A DNA stretch of 64,000 nucleotides. Origin: Brevundimonas sp. UBA5713. GTDB taxonomy: Bacteria; Pseudomonadota; Alphaproteobacteria; Caulobacterales; Caulobacteraceae. Below, one piece after another: positions 26,083 through 34,054 of the stretch; positions within the stretch are counted from its first letter, which is position 1; each line of letters starts with the position of its first letter. The position numbers and the translations under genes were made by a program. The notes under the pieces are model-generated. The model was given only the letters and a program-made list of their open reading frames with translations. It did not search any database and had not been told where the DNA came from. Location of the stretch: the NCBI RefSeq assembly GCF_002419815.1, contig NZ_DIGV01000032.1, positions 8,470 through 72,469 on the forward strand, given 5' to 3'.

Positions 26083-26171
26083 TTTCGACGCTTTTGAGCG
26101 TCTCGCCCTTCCTGGGCGTTTCCTCCCTATAGACTTTCAAAGCCGCGCCGGACTTGGCGCGGCTTTTTTTT
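26083..26171 (+). ncRNA. SuhB/MmgR (alpha-r8)-family trans-encoded sRNA
   Basis: Three consecutive hairpins are seen: GACGCT/AGCGTC (26087-26102), CGCCC/GGGCG with loop TTCCT (26104-26118), and a terminator GCCGCGCC/GGCGCGGC (26142-26163) with nine T. Between the second and third stems lies the single-stranded CCTCCC (26122-26127), an anti-Shine-Dalgarno sequence. This order and the TTTCCTCCCTAT linker match what I recall of the alphaproteobacterial SuhB/MmgR family, whose Rhizobium member regulates storage polymer accumulation via Hfq. Targets here are unknown. Family assignment is from memory of the pattern. Confidence 0.75.
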
Positions 26172-26179
26172 ATCTGTCG

Positions 26180-27082
26180 TCAGGGGTGGCCGAGGTCTTG
26201 GGCTGCCTGTTGGCACAGACGGGTCATGACGCGGCGGATCACGCCCGCACAGCGTTTCCAGCCTTCAGAAGGCTGGTGTTTGGCCTCATCCCAATACAGC
26301 GCACGGTTGATTTCGACTTGCAGGGCGTGAAGTTCCTCGTCCGGACGGCCCCAGATCTGGGTCGCATAGCCGCCCGCATAGGGGCGGTTCAGGCCCACGC
26401 GCCAGCCCTCGGCCTCGAACAGGCTGCGCACGCGCCGCGTCCACACCGCATCGCAGCTGGAGCCGAAGCGGTCGCCCAGCACGATATCCGGCCCGCCGCG
26501 CCCCGTGGCCCTCTGGGGCATGGAATGCCAGTCCACCAGCACCGCACGGCCCGCCTGCGCCTTGGCCTGATGCATCAGCCCGCCCAGCGCCTGATGATAG
26601 GGCCGATGCACACGGTCCAGCCGCGCCTGCACCGCCGCCATATCCAGCCGGTGGCCGTATAGCGGCAGACCATTGCCGGACTGGCGGTGGATCACCCCAT
26701 AGCCCGCCAGTGCCTTGGCACTGCCTTCCGGCACCGGACAGTCACGGATCAGGGCCGGGTCCAGATCGGCGGCATTGCGGTTCAGGTCCACATAGGCCCG
26801 CCCCGTGTGGCAAACGATCACATCGGCCCCCAGCGTCTCCGCTCCCGCGATCAGCAGATCGACATGGGCATCCTCGGTGGTGCGCACAGTCTCTAGGGGC
26901 GCAACCGTTCCCATGTCTTGCGGATAGTGTCGACCGGAATGGGCCGAGGCGAACACCAACCCTGTCTTCGGCCCCGCGCACGCCATCACCTCGAACGCAG
27001 GCGTATCCAAGGCGTCAGCAGCAGGGGCAGGGGGTGTGTCCGTGGGTTCGGCCATACGCTGATGTACCGCGCTTTGCCCCAT
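26180..27082 (-). CDS. N-formylglutamate amidohydrolase family protein
   Basis: A 300-residue zinc hydrolase of the FGase family. Motifs include FASAHSGRHYPQD, TEDAHVDLL, YVDLNRNAADLDP and VDWHSMP, with zinc-binding His and catalytic residues. It releases formate from N-formyl-glutamate in histidine breakdown, though family members often act on other substrates, and no hut genes adjoin. I chose ATG at 27082 (GGGGCGA upstream); ATG at 27055 is an alternative. It is divergent from cpdR, the same arrangement I recall in Caulobacter. Confidence 0.85.
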   Translation of the reverse strand: MGQSAVHQRMAEPTDTPPAPAADALDTPAFEVMACAGPKTGLVFASAHSGRHYPQDMGTVAPLETVRTTEDAHVDLLIAGAETLGADVIVCHTGRAYVDLNRNAADLDPALIRDCPVPEGSAKALAGYGVIHRQSGNGLPLYGHRLDMAAVQARLDRVHRPYHQALGGLMHQAKAQAGRAVLVDWHSMPQRATGRGGPDIVLGDRFGSSCDAVWTRRVRSLFEAEGWRVGLNRPYAGGYATQIWGRPDEELHALQVEINRALYWDEAKHQPSEGWKRCAGVIRRVMTRLCQQAAQDLGHP

Positions 27083-27203
27083 TCGTCGCCCCGTTGATCG
27101 TGGTAGGCCGATACCTGATTTCACCGAACGGGCTTCATCCAAGATTTACGCCTGAAGCCCTAGTCTGGTTACCACTGATTCTTTCATCCTCGGGCATTCC
27201 CCT

Positions 27204-27560
27204 ATGGCGCGTATTCTTCTGGCCGAAGACGATCATTCTCTGCGGGGCTTCCTGACGCGTGCGCTGGAACGGGCGGGGCATGAGGTCACCGACTGCGAGA
27301 ACGGTGATGATGCCATCGACGCCCTTCAGGCAGGCACCTTCGATCTGCTGCTGACCGACATTGTCATGCCCGGCGCAGACGGCATCGAAGTGGCCCGCGT
27401 GGCCAGCGGTCTTTATCCCGGTATGAAGATCATGTTCATCAGCGGCTTCGCTGCGGTCGCCCTGACCGCTGCACAGGCTTCGCCGCAGGCCAAGGTGCTG
27501 GCCAAGCCCGTCCACCTGCGCGACCTCGTCGATGAAGTGGACAAGATGATTGCAGCGTGA
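27204..27560 (+). CDS. cpdR: Cell-cycle response regulator CpdR
   Basis: A 118-residue single-domain response regulator. The phosphoacceptor is Asp52 in LLLTDIVMPG, with the acidic pocket EDD at 8-10 and Lys in AKPVHL. Size and sequence (MARILLAEDD...MPGADGIEVAR...AKPVHLRDLV...AA) match Caulobacter CpdR. There the unphosphorylated form primes ClpXP to degrade PdeA and to localise for CtrA turnover, and CckA-ChpT controls its phosphorylation. It has no output domain. Confidence 0.9.
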   Translation: MARILLAEDDHSLRGFLTRALERAGHEVTDCENGDDAIDALQAGTFDLLLTDIVMPGADGIEVARVASGLYPGMKIMFISGFAAVALTAAQASPQAKVLAKPVHLRDLVDEVDKMIAA

Positions 27561-27594
27561 TGTGAAAAATCACGGAAAAGGTTGAAAAAACCTC

Positions 27595-27623
27595 TTGCCG
27601 ATTCCCAAAAAGGCGGGCTATAC
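27595..27623 (+). promoter_or_regulatory. Likely tRNA-Val promoter
   Basis: TTGCCG (27595-27600) and CTATAC (27618-27623) are spaced 17 bases. GCTATACGACC also resembles the Caulobacter housekeeping -10 (GCTANAWC). Confidence 0.5.
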
Positions 27624-27673
27624 GACCGGCCTTCCCGCCCACCAAGGCAACTTGGACGGGCCGCAGAAAAGGC

Positions 27674-27748
<75 letters not shown>

Positions 27749-27862
27749 TTCTCTTCAAGCACTTAGCGTTTCTGATCGTAGGGTGCCCCCCAGAATCCCC
27801 CCAGAAACTCACTGAAATACCTGTAATCGGTACGGTTCGCGCGCGTTTAGCGCACGAAAAAA

Positions 27863-27886
27863 GGGCGATCCGCGTGCGGACCGCCC
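27863..27886. terminator. Bidirectional terminator
   Basis: GGGCG-TCCGC and GCGGA-CGCCC pair around one A-C mismatch. A-rich sequence lies before and T5 after. It serves the tRNA-Val side and the converging DUF1190 gene. Confidence 0.7.
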
Positions 27887-27910
27887 TTTTTCTGCATATC
27901 TGGAATGCTC

Positions 27911-28555
27911 TTAGCCGCCGTAGCTGGAGCGGCTGCTGGTGCCAAAGCCACCGCGACTGACGGCGCGCGAGCCTTGGTCGGCTTGGGCGGGGCGGGTGGT
28001 GGTGGCGGCAGGGGCAGCGGTGGTGGTCGGGCGGGTACGACCGGCGAACTGGCCGTCAGGGGTGCGCAGGCTGTCGCCACGGCGGAACAGCGGCGAGGCA
28101 GGGGCGCGATTGCCGCCGCTCAGCAGACGACCCAGCATGAAACCGGCCAGCAGAGGCATGAACATGGACGTGCCATTGGCCTCGGTGCGCTGTTGGCACT
28201 GACCGGCTCCGAACTCTTGCTCACAGTCAGCTTGCGAGCCGAACTTCGGCGCATTCTCGGCGGCCTGGTTGGCAGCGGTGCGATAGGCGGCTTCACACTC
28301 CGACGCGGTGGCTGTGCCCGAGGCCACGCATTCGTCCAGGGACTGGAAGGCCCCTTCGACGCGCGTGTCCCAGCTGTCTTCCGGCGAGGCGGCAGCATTG
28401 GTCGCGGCGGCATTGTTCTGCGGGGCATTGGCTTGGGGCGGAGAGCCACAGGCGGCGAGCGTGAAGCTGGCCGTTGCCATCAGGCTGCTGAGATGCAGCA
28501 CGCGCGAACGCTTCAGACGGTCCATGCCGCAGGTCGATGCTTTCGGATCAGCCAT
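27911..28555 (-). CDS. DUF1190 (YgiB-like) lipoprotein
   Basis: A 214-residue exported protein. An N-terminal hydrophobic stretch ends in the lipobox LAAC (about residue 36). The DUF1190 core follows: SLDECVASGTATASECEAAYRTA, AENAPKFGSQADCEQEFGAGQC and FMPLLAGFMLGRLL. The C-terminus is a Thr/Ser/Gly-rich tail. It is divergent from a YgiC-type ligase; ygiB and ygiC are neighbours in enterobacteria, which supports the call. Its role in the envelope is unknown. Confidence 0.8.
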   Translation of the reverse strand: MADPKASTCGMDRLKRSRVLHLSSLMATASFTLAACGSPPQANAPQNNAAATNAAASPEDSWDTRVEGAFQSLDECVASGTATASECEAAYRTAANQAAENAPKFGSQADCEQEFGAGQCQQRTEANGTSMFMPLLAGFMLGRLLSGGNRAPASPLFRRGDSLRTPDGQFAGRTRPTTTAAPAATTTRPAQADQGSRAVSRGGFGTSSRSSYGG

Positions 28556-28650
28556 AAGACCGCAATGCCTCGCTAAAATATGCCGCTTTCGGCACGCCAG
28601 AATCTTCTAAACTGTGTATCGCTTATCCGCCTCAGTGAACAAGGTCCGGC

Positions 28651-29811
28651 ATGCAACGTATCGATTTCGCCCCGCGCCCCGATTGGGAGGCCAAGGCCCG
28701 CGCTGTCGGCTTCACATGGAGCCACGACAACGGCCAGCCCTATTGGGACGAGACGGCGGCCTATGCCTTTTCGCTGGAGCAGATCGAGAACGATATCGAG
28801 GCCCCCACCGAAGAACTGCACGACATGTGTCTGGATCTGGTGGCCGAGGTGGTGGCGTCCCAAGAGCTGATGGAGGCGGTCGATATCCCCGCCGACATGC
28901 GCGACTATGTCGCCAACACTTGGAAACATGCCCAGCCGTCGCTTTATGGCCGGTTTGACTTTGCCTATGACGGCAACGGTCCGGCCAAGCTGTACGAATA
29001 CAATGCCGACACCCCCACCAGTATTTTCGAGACGGGCGTGTTCCAGTGGCTTTGGCTGGAAGAGCAGATCGAGGCGGGCGTGCTGCCGTCCCATGCCGAC
29101 CAGTTCAACAGCCTGCATGAAAAGCTGGTGGCGCGCTTTGCTCAGCTGTTCCCGCCGATCACGCCGATCCATTTCTCATCGGACGCCAACTTCGTTGAGG
29201 ACCGCCAGACGGTGCTGTTCCTTGAGGACATTGCGGTTCAGGCCGATCTGAAGCCGCGCTTTGTGGCCATCAGCGACATCGGCGTGGACGCCGCAGGCCG
29301 CTTTGTTGATCTGGAAGACCGACCGATCACGGCCCTGTTCAAACTCTATCCGTGGGAAGACATGTTGCGCGATCCGTTCGCGCGCCATCTGTCGGCCAGC
29401 GGTGTGCGGATGCTGGAACCCGCGTGGAAGGCCATACTCTCCAACAAGGCCATCCTGCCCCTGCTGTGGCAGCGCCACCCCGGCCATCCCAATCTGCTGG
29501 AAGCCTATTTCGAGGATGATCCGGCTCGTTCGGCCTTGGGCCGTGACTATGCGCGCAAACCCTTTTTCTCGCGCGAAGGGGCTAATGTCGAACTTTTCGA
29601 GCAGGGCCGCAGCAGCGGGGTTCAGGATGGCGGCTATGGCGAAGGCCGCCACATCCTTCAGGCCCTGCACGCCCCGCCGCGCTTTGCGGGCAATCACGTC
29701 ATCGTGGGTTCATGGATCGTCGGCGATGCCGCGGCAGGTATGGGCTTGCGCGAGGATATGGGCCGCGTGACCCGCAATACCTCGCGCTTCTTGCCGCACT
29801 TTATCCGCTAG
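28651..29811 (+). CDS. Glutathionylspermidine-synthase-like ATP-grasp ligase (YgiC/YjfC family)
   Basis: A 386-residue ATP-grasp-fold protein of the GSP_synth family. Motifs include YGRFDFAYDGNGPAKLYEYNADTPTSIFE near residue 110, LFKLYPWEDMLRDPFA and the C-terminal VGSWIVGDAAAGMGLRED. It lacks the amidase domain of bifunctional Gsp. YgiC homologues are ATP-dependent amide-bond ligases of uncertain product. It is divergent from the DUF1190 lipoprotein, and the two may share the 28556-28650 promoter region. Confidence 0.87.
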   Translation: MQRIDFAPRPDWEAKARAVGFTWSHDNGQPYWDETAAYAFSLEQIENDIEAPTEELHDMCLDLVAEVVASQELMEAVDIPADMRDYVANTWKHAQPSLYGRFDFAYDGNGPAKLYEYNADTPTSIFETGVFQWLWLEEQIEAGVLPSHADQFNSLHEKLVARFAQLFPPITPIHFSSDANFVEDRQTVLFLEDIAVQADLKPRFVAISDIGVDAAGRFVDLEDRPITALFKLYPWEDMLRDPFARHLSASGVRMLEPAWKAILSNKAILPLLWQRHPGHPNLLEAYFEDDPARSALGRDYARKPFFSREGANVELFEQGRSSGVQDGGYGEGRHILQALHAPPRFAGNHVIVGSWIVGDAAAGMGLREDMGRVTRNTSRFLPHFIR

Positions 29812-29814
29812 GGA

Positions 29815-31857
29815 TCAGTAGGTCAGGCGAACGCCCGCTCTCACGGTGCGCGGGGCCGTATAGCCTTCGACGCCCGTGGCGGTGACCGAGGTGGCGCCGT
29901 CTTCGTCGAACACATTGTCCAGCGCCAGCCACAGGGCGGCATGGCGGTCGAACTGCCATTCGGTGCGGGCATCGACGGTCCATGCCGCCTTGAGCGTGCG
30001 GCTGTTCAGGTCGTCGTCGAAGCGGTCAGACTCATAGCGGGCGCTGATACCCATCTGCCAATCGGTAACGGGTTGCCAGTCCACGCCCAGCGTCGCGGCC
30101 CATTCGGGGGCCTGTGCGGGGCGAAGGCCGGTCAGTTGCTGCGCGGCGCTGCCGCCGTCCACTTCGGAATCGGTCCATGCCAGCGCGCCGCGCAGATGAA
30201 GGGCGTCCGTCACGGCATAGCGTCCGTTCAGTTCGACGCCCACGGCCTCGATGGTTCCGGCATTCTGGCGCTGACGCAGCACGCCGCCTGCGGGCACAAA
30301 GCCCGCGCGCGGGAAGGTGCCGGGGCCCTCGGCCAAGGTCACATTGACGATCACATCGTCGATACGGTTCCAGAACAGCACCCCGCCCAGCGCCAGACGG
30401 CCGCTGTCATAATCAACGCCTGCCTCGACCCCGCTCAGCTTTTCGGGCACCAGAGCGGCATTGGCTTCGGTCAGATCATTGCCGACACGGAACGGGCGGT
30501 GCAGTTCATTCAGACTGGCCGGACGGAAACCCGTATAGGCCGAGCCGCGCAGCGACACCGTTTCGCTCAGCGCGCGCCGCACGCCAAGACGGGCGCTGAT
30601 GACTTCGTCAGAGCGTTTGTCCTCGCCTTCGTCCAGCAGCAGGCCACCATTTTCCAGATCGGCTTCGCGGCGGAAACCGTTTTCATTTGTCCACTGGTCC
30701 AGACGCAGGCCACCGGCGATCAGCCACGGCCCGCCCGTCCATGACCCGTCGGCGTAAAGACCTGCCACCGAAGCCTCGCCGCCCGCCTTGCGGTCGCGGG
30801 TGAAGGCCCCGTTCATGAAGCGGAACAGTTCCTGCGTCTGCCCCTCGTTAAAGCGGGCATCGGCACCGACTTCCCATTCCAGAAACCCGCCTGCCAGCCC
30901 ATCGCGCCGACGTACGGCGGCATTCACGCCCCAGCCTTCAGCGGGGGTGCGATACTGTTCATTGGCAGGCGTAGTGGTGTTGCGGTCCGCCGTTACCGAG
31001 GCCGAGGAATTAAACAGATTGCTGTGGGTGGACCATGCTTGAAGTCGCCATCCGGTTACGCCTTCGCTCGGCTGGCGGGCTAGGGTGGCCGACACGCTGT
31101 GGCCACTGGCATTGGCGCGGTTCTCGCCAAGGCCCGAACCTCGATCCTCTTCCCACGTGGCGGCACGAACCGACATCTGCACATCGTCCGCCACAGCATA
31201 GTCGAGTCGACCCGACAGGGCCTCGGCCTTCAGGTCCATAGGACGGTCGGCCACGCCCGCTGCAGAGCCACGCACAGGCACATAGCCGTCGCTGACTTCA
31301 TGTAGACCCGAAACGGTCAGGGCCACACGCCCGTGAGACACGCCTGCCGTGCCCGCGGCGCGAAGACCGCCACGCTCGGCGATGGACAGGTCCATCACGC
31401 CGCCATCGGCATCACGCTCGTTCAGAGCCACCACACCGGTCAGCGCGCCCGCGCCATAGGGACCCGCGCCCGCGCCACGGATGACATCGATGTTGCCAAG
31501 GCTTTCAGGGATGGCCTGCGCCCAGATCACCCAGTTGCCGAACGGGTCATTCAGCGGCACGCCGTCCAGAGTGACCAGCGCCCGTCCGGCGCCTGTCGGT
31601 GCAATGGCGCGCAAGGACAGGCCTTGGGTCGTCGGATTGGCGGCCAGACTGTCTGCACGGCGGAACAGCGAGACATTGGGCACTTCGCGCAGAGCGGTAT
31701 CGGTTCGCACCGCGCCCTTGATCTGGTCCTGCCCCAGCCGGATGACGGCGAAGGCGGCCTCAGACGCCGCCGGTGGCAGGCGCGCTGCCGTCACCACAAC
31801 CTCCTGCACCTGAACAGGTTCGGACAGATCGGTGGGAGGCGTTTGATAATCGAACAC
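29815..31857 (-). CDS. TonB-dependent outer-membrane receptor lacking a signal peptide
   Basis: A 680-residue TonB-dependent receptor. A TonB box (EVVVTAAR, residues 19-26) is followed by the plug (ALREVPNVSLFRR, RALVTLDGVPLNDPFG, VIRGAGAGPYGAGALTGVV) and a beta-barrel ending in VRAGVRLTY. The frame starts at GTG 31857, with an in-frame TAA four codons upstream, and no hydrophobic signal sequence precedes the TonB box. Either the 5' end has been lost or export is impaired. The ligand is unknown; the plug resembles BtuB/FhuA relatives. A hairpin lies in the leader. Confidence 0.85.
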   Translation of the reverse strand: MFDYQTPPTDLSEPVQVQEVVVTAARLPPAASEAAFAVIRLGQDQIKGAVRTDTALREVPNVSLFRRADSLAANPTTQGLSLRAIAPTGAGRALVTLDGVPLNDPFGNWVIWAQAIPESLGNIDVIRGAGAGPYGAGALTGVVALNERDADGGVMDLSIAERGGLRAAGTAGVSHGRVALTVSGLHEVSDGYVPVRGSAAGVADRPMDLKAEALSGRLDYAVADDVQMSVRAATWEEDRGSGLGENRANASGHSVSATLARQPSEGVTGWRLQAWSTHSNLFNSSASVTADRNTTTPANEQYRTPAEGWGVNAAVRRRDGLAGGFLEWEVGADARFNEGQTQELFRFMNGAFTRDRKAGGEASVAGLYADGSWTGGPWLIAGGLRLDQWTNENGFRREADLENGGLLLDEGEDKRSDEVISARLGVRRALSETVSLRGSAYTGFRPASLNELHRPFRVGNDLTEANAALVPEKLSGVEAGVDYDSGRLALGGVLFWNRIDDVIVNVTLAEGPGTFPRAGFVPAGGVLRQRQNAGTIEAVGVELNGRYAVTDALHLRGALAWTDSEVDGGSAAQQLTGLRPAQAPEWAATLGVDWQPVTDWQMGISARYESDRFDDDLNSRTLKAAWTVDARTEWQFDRHAALWLALDNVFDEDGATSVTATGVEGYTAPRTVRAGVRLTY

Positions 31858-31879
31858 GGCAAAACCTTAACTCGTGGGG

Positions 31880-31906
31880 GCGCATTACGAGAACGCCGTG
31901 ATGCGC
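31880..31906. promoter_or_regulatory. Inverted repeat in the TonB-receptor leader
   Basis: GCGCATTACG (31880-31889) and CGTGATGCGC (31897-31906) are ten-base arms with one mismatch and a seven-base centre, about 23 bases before the receptor start. It could be an operator or an mRNA stem. No B12 or other riboswitch consensus is evident. Confidence 0.4.
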
Positions 31907-31933
31907 TGTCCCTGTCAACAATCGGGCATAACA

Positions 31934-31965
31934 AAAGCCCCGCCGAAAGGGTTCGGCGGGGCTTT
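31934..31965 (-). terminator. Terminator of the Ala-rich lipoprotein gene
   Basis: AAAGCCCCGCCGAA and TTCGGCGGGGCTTT form a perfect 14-bp stem with an AGGG loop, 24 bases past the stop. Confidence 0.8.
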
Positions 31966-31988
31966 GGCCGTCAGTGAAACTGATGGAC

Positions 31989-32252
31989 TTAGTTCGACGG
32001 CGCGGCGTCGCGAATGTTGTCAGCCTTTTGTTCGGCTTGTTCAGCCACAACGTCAGCCTGAGCATTCAGAGCGTCGGTCTGTGCGTCGGTAGCAGCAGCG
32101 TCAGCTTGGTTTTCCAGCTGGGTCACAGCGACGTCGGCTTGAGCTTCGACGGCGTCGGCGCGGGCGTCGGCTTCCTTCTCGGCAGCGTTCTGGCAAGCAG
32201 CCAGGCCGGTCATGGCAGCAACAGAAATGGCAGCAAGTACGAGTTTACGCAT
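31989..32252 (-). CDS. Small Ala-rich coiled-coil lipoprotein
   Basis: An 87-residue lipoprotein with signal MRKLVLAAISVAAMTGLAAC (lipobox LAAC, Cys20). The mature part is almost wholly Ala, Asp, Glu, Gln and Val in a heptad-like pattern (AEKEADARADAVEAQADVAVTQLEN), predicted to be a long helix. It recalls Lpp-like or YtxH-like stress lipoproteins but lacks the C-terminal Lys for murein linkage. GGAGG precedes the ATG. An EcfG-type promoter candidate lies about 35 bases upstream. Confidence 0.75.
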   Translation of the reverse strand: MRKLVLAAISVAAMTGLAACQNAAEKEADARADAVEAQADVAVTQLENQADAAATDAQTDALNAQADVVAEQAEQKADNIRDAAPSN

Positions 32253-32288
32253 AAGGGGGCTCCTCCCAGAGTGCGGTGAAAAAACATA

Positions 32289-32327
32289 AACGTCGTGGAC
32301 TCACATTCGGTTCACGCGCCCGTGAAC
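32289..32327 (-). promoter_or_regulatory. EcfG/sigmaT-like promoter with palindromic -35
   Basis: On the minus strand TGAAC (32310-32314) and CGTT (32289-32292) are 17 bases apart, one mismatch from GGAAC-N16/17-CGTT. The -35 sits in the perfect palindrome GTTCACGCGCCCGTGAAC (32310-32327). It is correctly placed for the lipoprotein gene. See the similar site at 18441. Confidence 0.5.
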
Positions 32328-32374
32328 TTTTGTCGAAATGCGAACGCGAAAATGTCGCCCTCCGCCATAGAAAA

Positions 32375-32401
32375 TGCCCCGGAGCCAACGGTTCCGGGGC
32401 A
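32375..32401 (-). terminator. Terminator of the two-repeat secreted protein gene
   Basis: TGCCCCGGA and TCCGGGGCA pair. On the minus strand ATTTTC follows, 25 bases past the stop codon. Confidence 0.65.
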
Positions 32402-32425
32402 CGATAATCTTGATTTCAGAAAGAC

Positions 32426-33307
32426 TTACTGGATTTCAGAGATCGACAGGGTGCCGGATTCGATTTCACCCGAAATCGTACCGACCCAGACGTCATAGAC
32501 GCCTTCCTGCGCGCGATTGAAGTGAACGCGCGGGTTTAGATCGCCGTCGCTGTCGTCATCGCAATAGAAGCTGCCGTCCGGCGCATTGATCATCAGCGTG
32601 GTGTCACCGTCCGACGCGAAGGTGAAGGTCAGCGGGTTGCTGCCGTTCGCACGATAGGTCAGCTCATAGTCCGGAGCTTGCGAGACATAGCCCGAGCACT
32701 GGCCGTGGACCGATGAAGCCGAGACACTGCCACCAGCGGCCATGGTGACGGTGTGCGGATCAGGCGTGAACCCTGCGCGCAGGATGACTTCACCGAAGTT
32801 GGCTTCCTGCGACATATCGATGGTGGAACCGGACGCCACTTCACTGGAGGCCAGTTCAGAGATTTCCAGACGGGCGTTGGCGGTGTTCTCGTTAAAGGTG
32901 CCAACCCAGATGTGATAGTTGCCCGAGGCAGGACGCGGGAAGCCGACTTCCGGATTGAGGTTGTTGGCATCGTCATTGCACTGCCACGAACCGCCCGGAT
33001 CGCGGATGACCAAGGTGGTGTCTTCGCTGGACGTCACGCGGATGTTCAGCGGCATGTCGCCTGCCGTATAGCGCAGCACATAGTCGGGGTTATGCCCGAT
33101 GTTGCCGTTGCAACGCCCGCCCGCCAGACGGCCCGCGTCGGTGCCGCCACCCGCAGTGAGTTCGACCACGTGGGGATCAGGGGTGAACCCCGCTTCCAGG
33201 CGAACCTGGCCAAAGACGGGAGTACCGCGCCAGTCCTGAGCCTGTGCAGCCGTAACCGGTGCCATAGCGAGGGCGGCGATCAGCACAGGACGGATGAATC
33301 GCGACAT
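32426..33307 (-). CDS. Secreted protein with two tandem PPC-like beta-domain repeats
   Basis: A 293-residue exported protein with signal peptide MSRFIRPVLIAALAMAPVTAAQA. Two homologous repeats follow at about 31-152 and 171-292. Each has FG-V-L-AGFTPDPH-V, a Cys pair, PDY-L-Y, DTTL-I--P-GS--C-DD, LNP-V-F and Y-VWVGT. The DDxxxxxLNP and DTTL pattern resembles bacterial pre-peptidase C-terminal (PPC) beta-sandwiches, which may bind calcium. No peptidase domain is attached. Function is unknown. Confidence 0.75.
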   Translation of the reverse strand: MSRFIRPVLIAALAMAPVTAAQAQDWRGTPVFGQVRLEAGFTPDPHVVELTAGGGTDAGRLAGGRCNGNIGHNPDYVLRYTAGDMPLNIRVTSSEDTTLVIRDPGGSWQCNDDANNLNPEVGFPRPASGNYHIWVGTFNENTANARLEISELASSEVASGSTIDMSQEANFGEVILRAGFTPDPHTVTMAAGGSVSASSVHGQCSGYVSQAPDYELTYRANGSNPLTFTFASDGDTTLMINAPDGSFYCDDDSDGDLNPRVHFNRAQEGVYDVWVGTISGEIESGTLSISEIQ

Positions 33308-33427
33308 GTCTTATCTCCAAAGCCGAACTTCGTTCGTAAGGAAGAGGGTTATGCGATTGCCCAGAGGTTAGGGCAATCCACAGACATGTTATCGCCATTC
33401 AGTTTTACGTTTGGGCACAAATGCGCG

Positions 33428-34054
33428 TCATTTCTCGCGCGAGCGCAGGACATCCAGCACATTATCGAGACGCAGACCGCGGGCGTGGAGCAGGACCAAC
33501 AGGTGGTAGATCAGGTCTGCTGACTCATTCAGAACCTCTTCGTCCGGTCCGGCGGTGGCGGCCAAGGCGGTTTCCACGCCTTCCTCGCCCACCTTCTGGG
33601 CGATGCGTTTGACGCCCTTTTGCATCAGGCGGGCGGTCCAGCTTTCTTCCGGATCGGCCTGGGCGCGCTCGACGATGGTGCGCTCCAGACGCGCCAACTG
33701 ACCGAGGCCCGGGGCCACCTCGTCACCGAAGCACGAGGTGCGGTTCAGGTGGCAGGCATTGGCGTTGACGGGGCGCACCTTAACGACAACCGCATCGGTG
33801 TCGCAGTCCGGCGTGACCGAGACGACATTGAGGAAGTCGCCCGAGGTCTCGCCCTTGCGCCAGCGACCGCCGCGCGAGCGCGAGAAGAAGGTCGCCTGAC
33901 CGCTCTCCAGAGTTTCCTGCAGGGCGGCTTCGTCCATATAGGCCAGCGTCAGCACCTGTAGGGTGTCGGCATCCTGCACAATGGCGGGGATCAGGCCGTT
34001 GCCCTTGGCGAAGTCGATGGCGGAGACATCTACGGAAGTTTTCAGATCGGTCAT
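33428..34054 (-). CDS. hisIE: Bifunctional phosphoribosyl-AMP cyclohydrolase / phosphoribosyl-ATP pyrophosphatase
   Basis: A 208-residue fusion catalysing steps 2 and 3 of histidine synthesis. HisI spans about 1-115, with [30 protein letters not shown] and the Cys-rich HLNRTSCF. HisE covers the rest, with [14 protein letters not shown] and [11 protein letters not shown]. Fused HisIE is common in other phyla, while many alphaproteobacteria keep them apart. It is the last gene of the operon; its ATG overlaps the hisF stop by four bases. Confidence 0.95.
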   Translation of the reverse strand: MTDLKTSVDVSAIDFAKGNGLIPAIVQDADTLQVLTLAYMDEAALQETLESGQATFFSRSRGGRWRKGETSGDFLNVVSVTPDCDTDAVVVKVRPVNANACHLNRTSCFGDEVAPGLGQLARLERTIVERAQADPEESWTARLMQKGVKRIAQKVGEEGVETALAATAGPDEEVLNESADLIYHLLVLLHARGLRLDNVLDVLRSREK

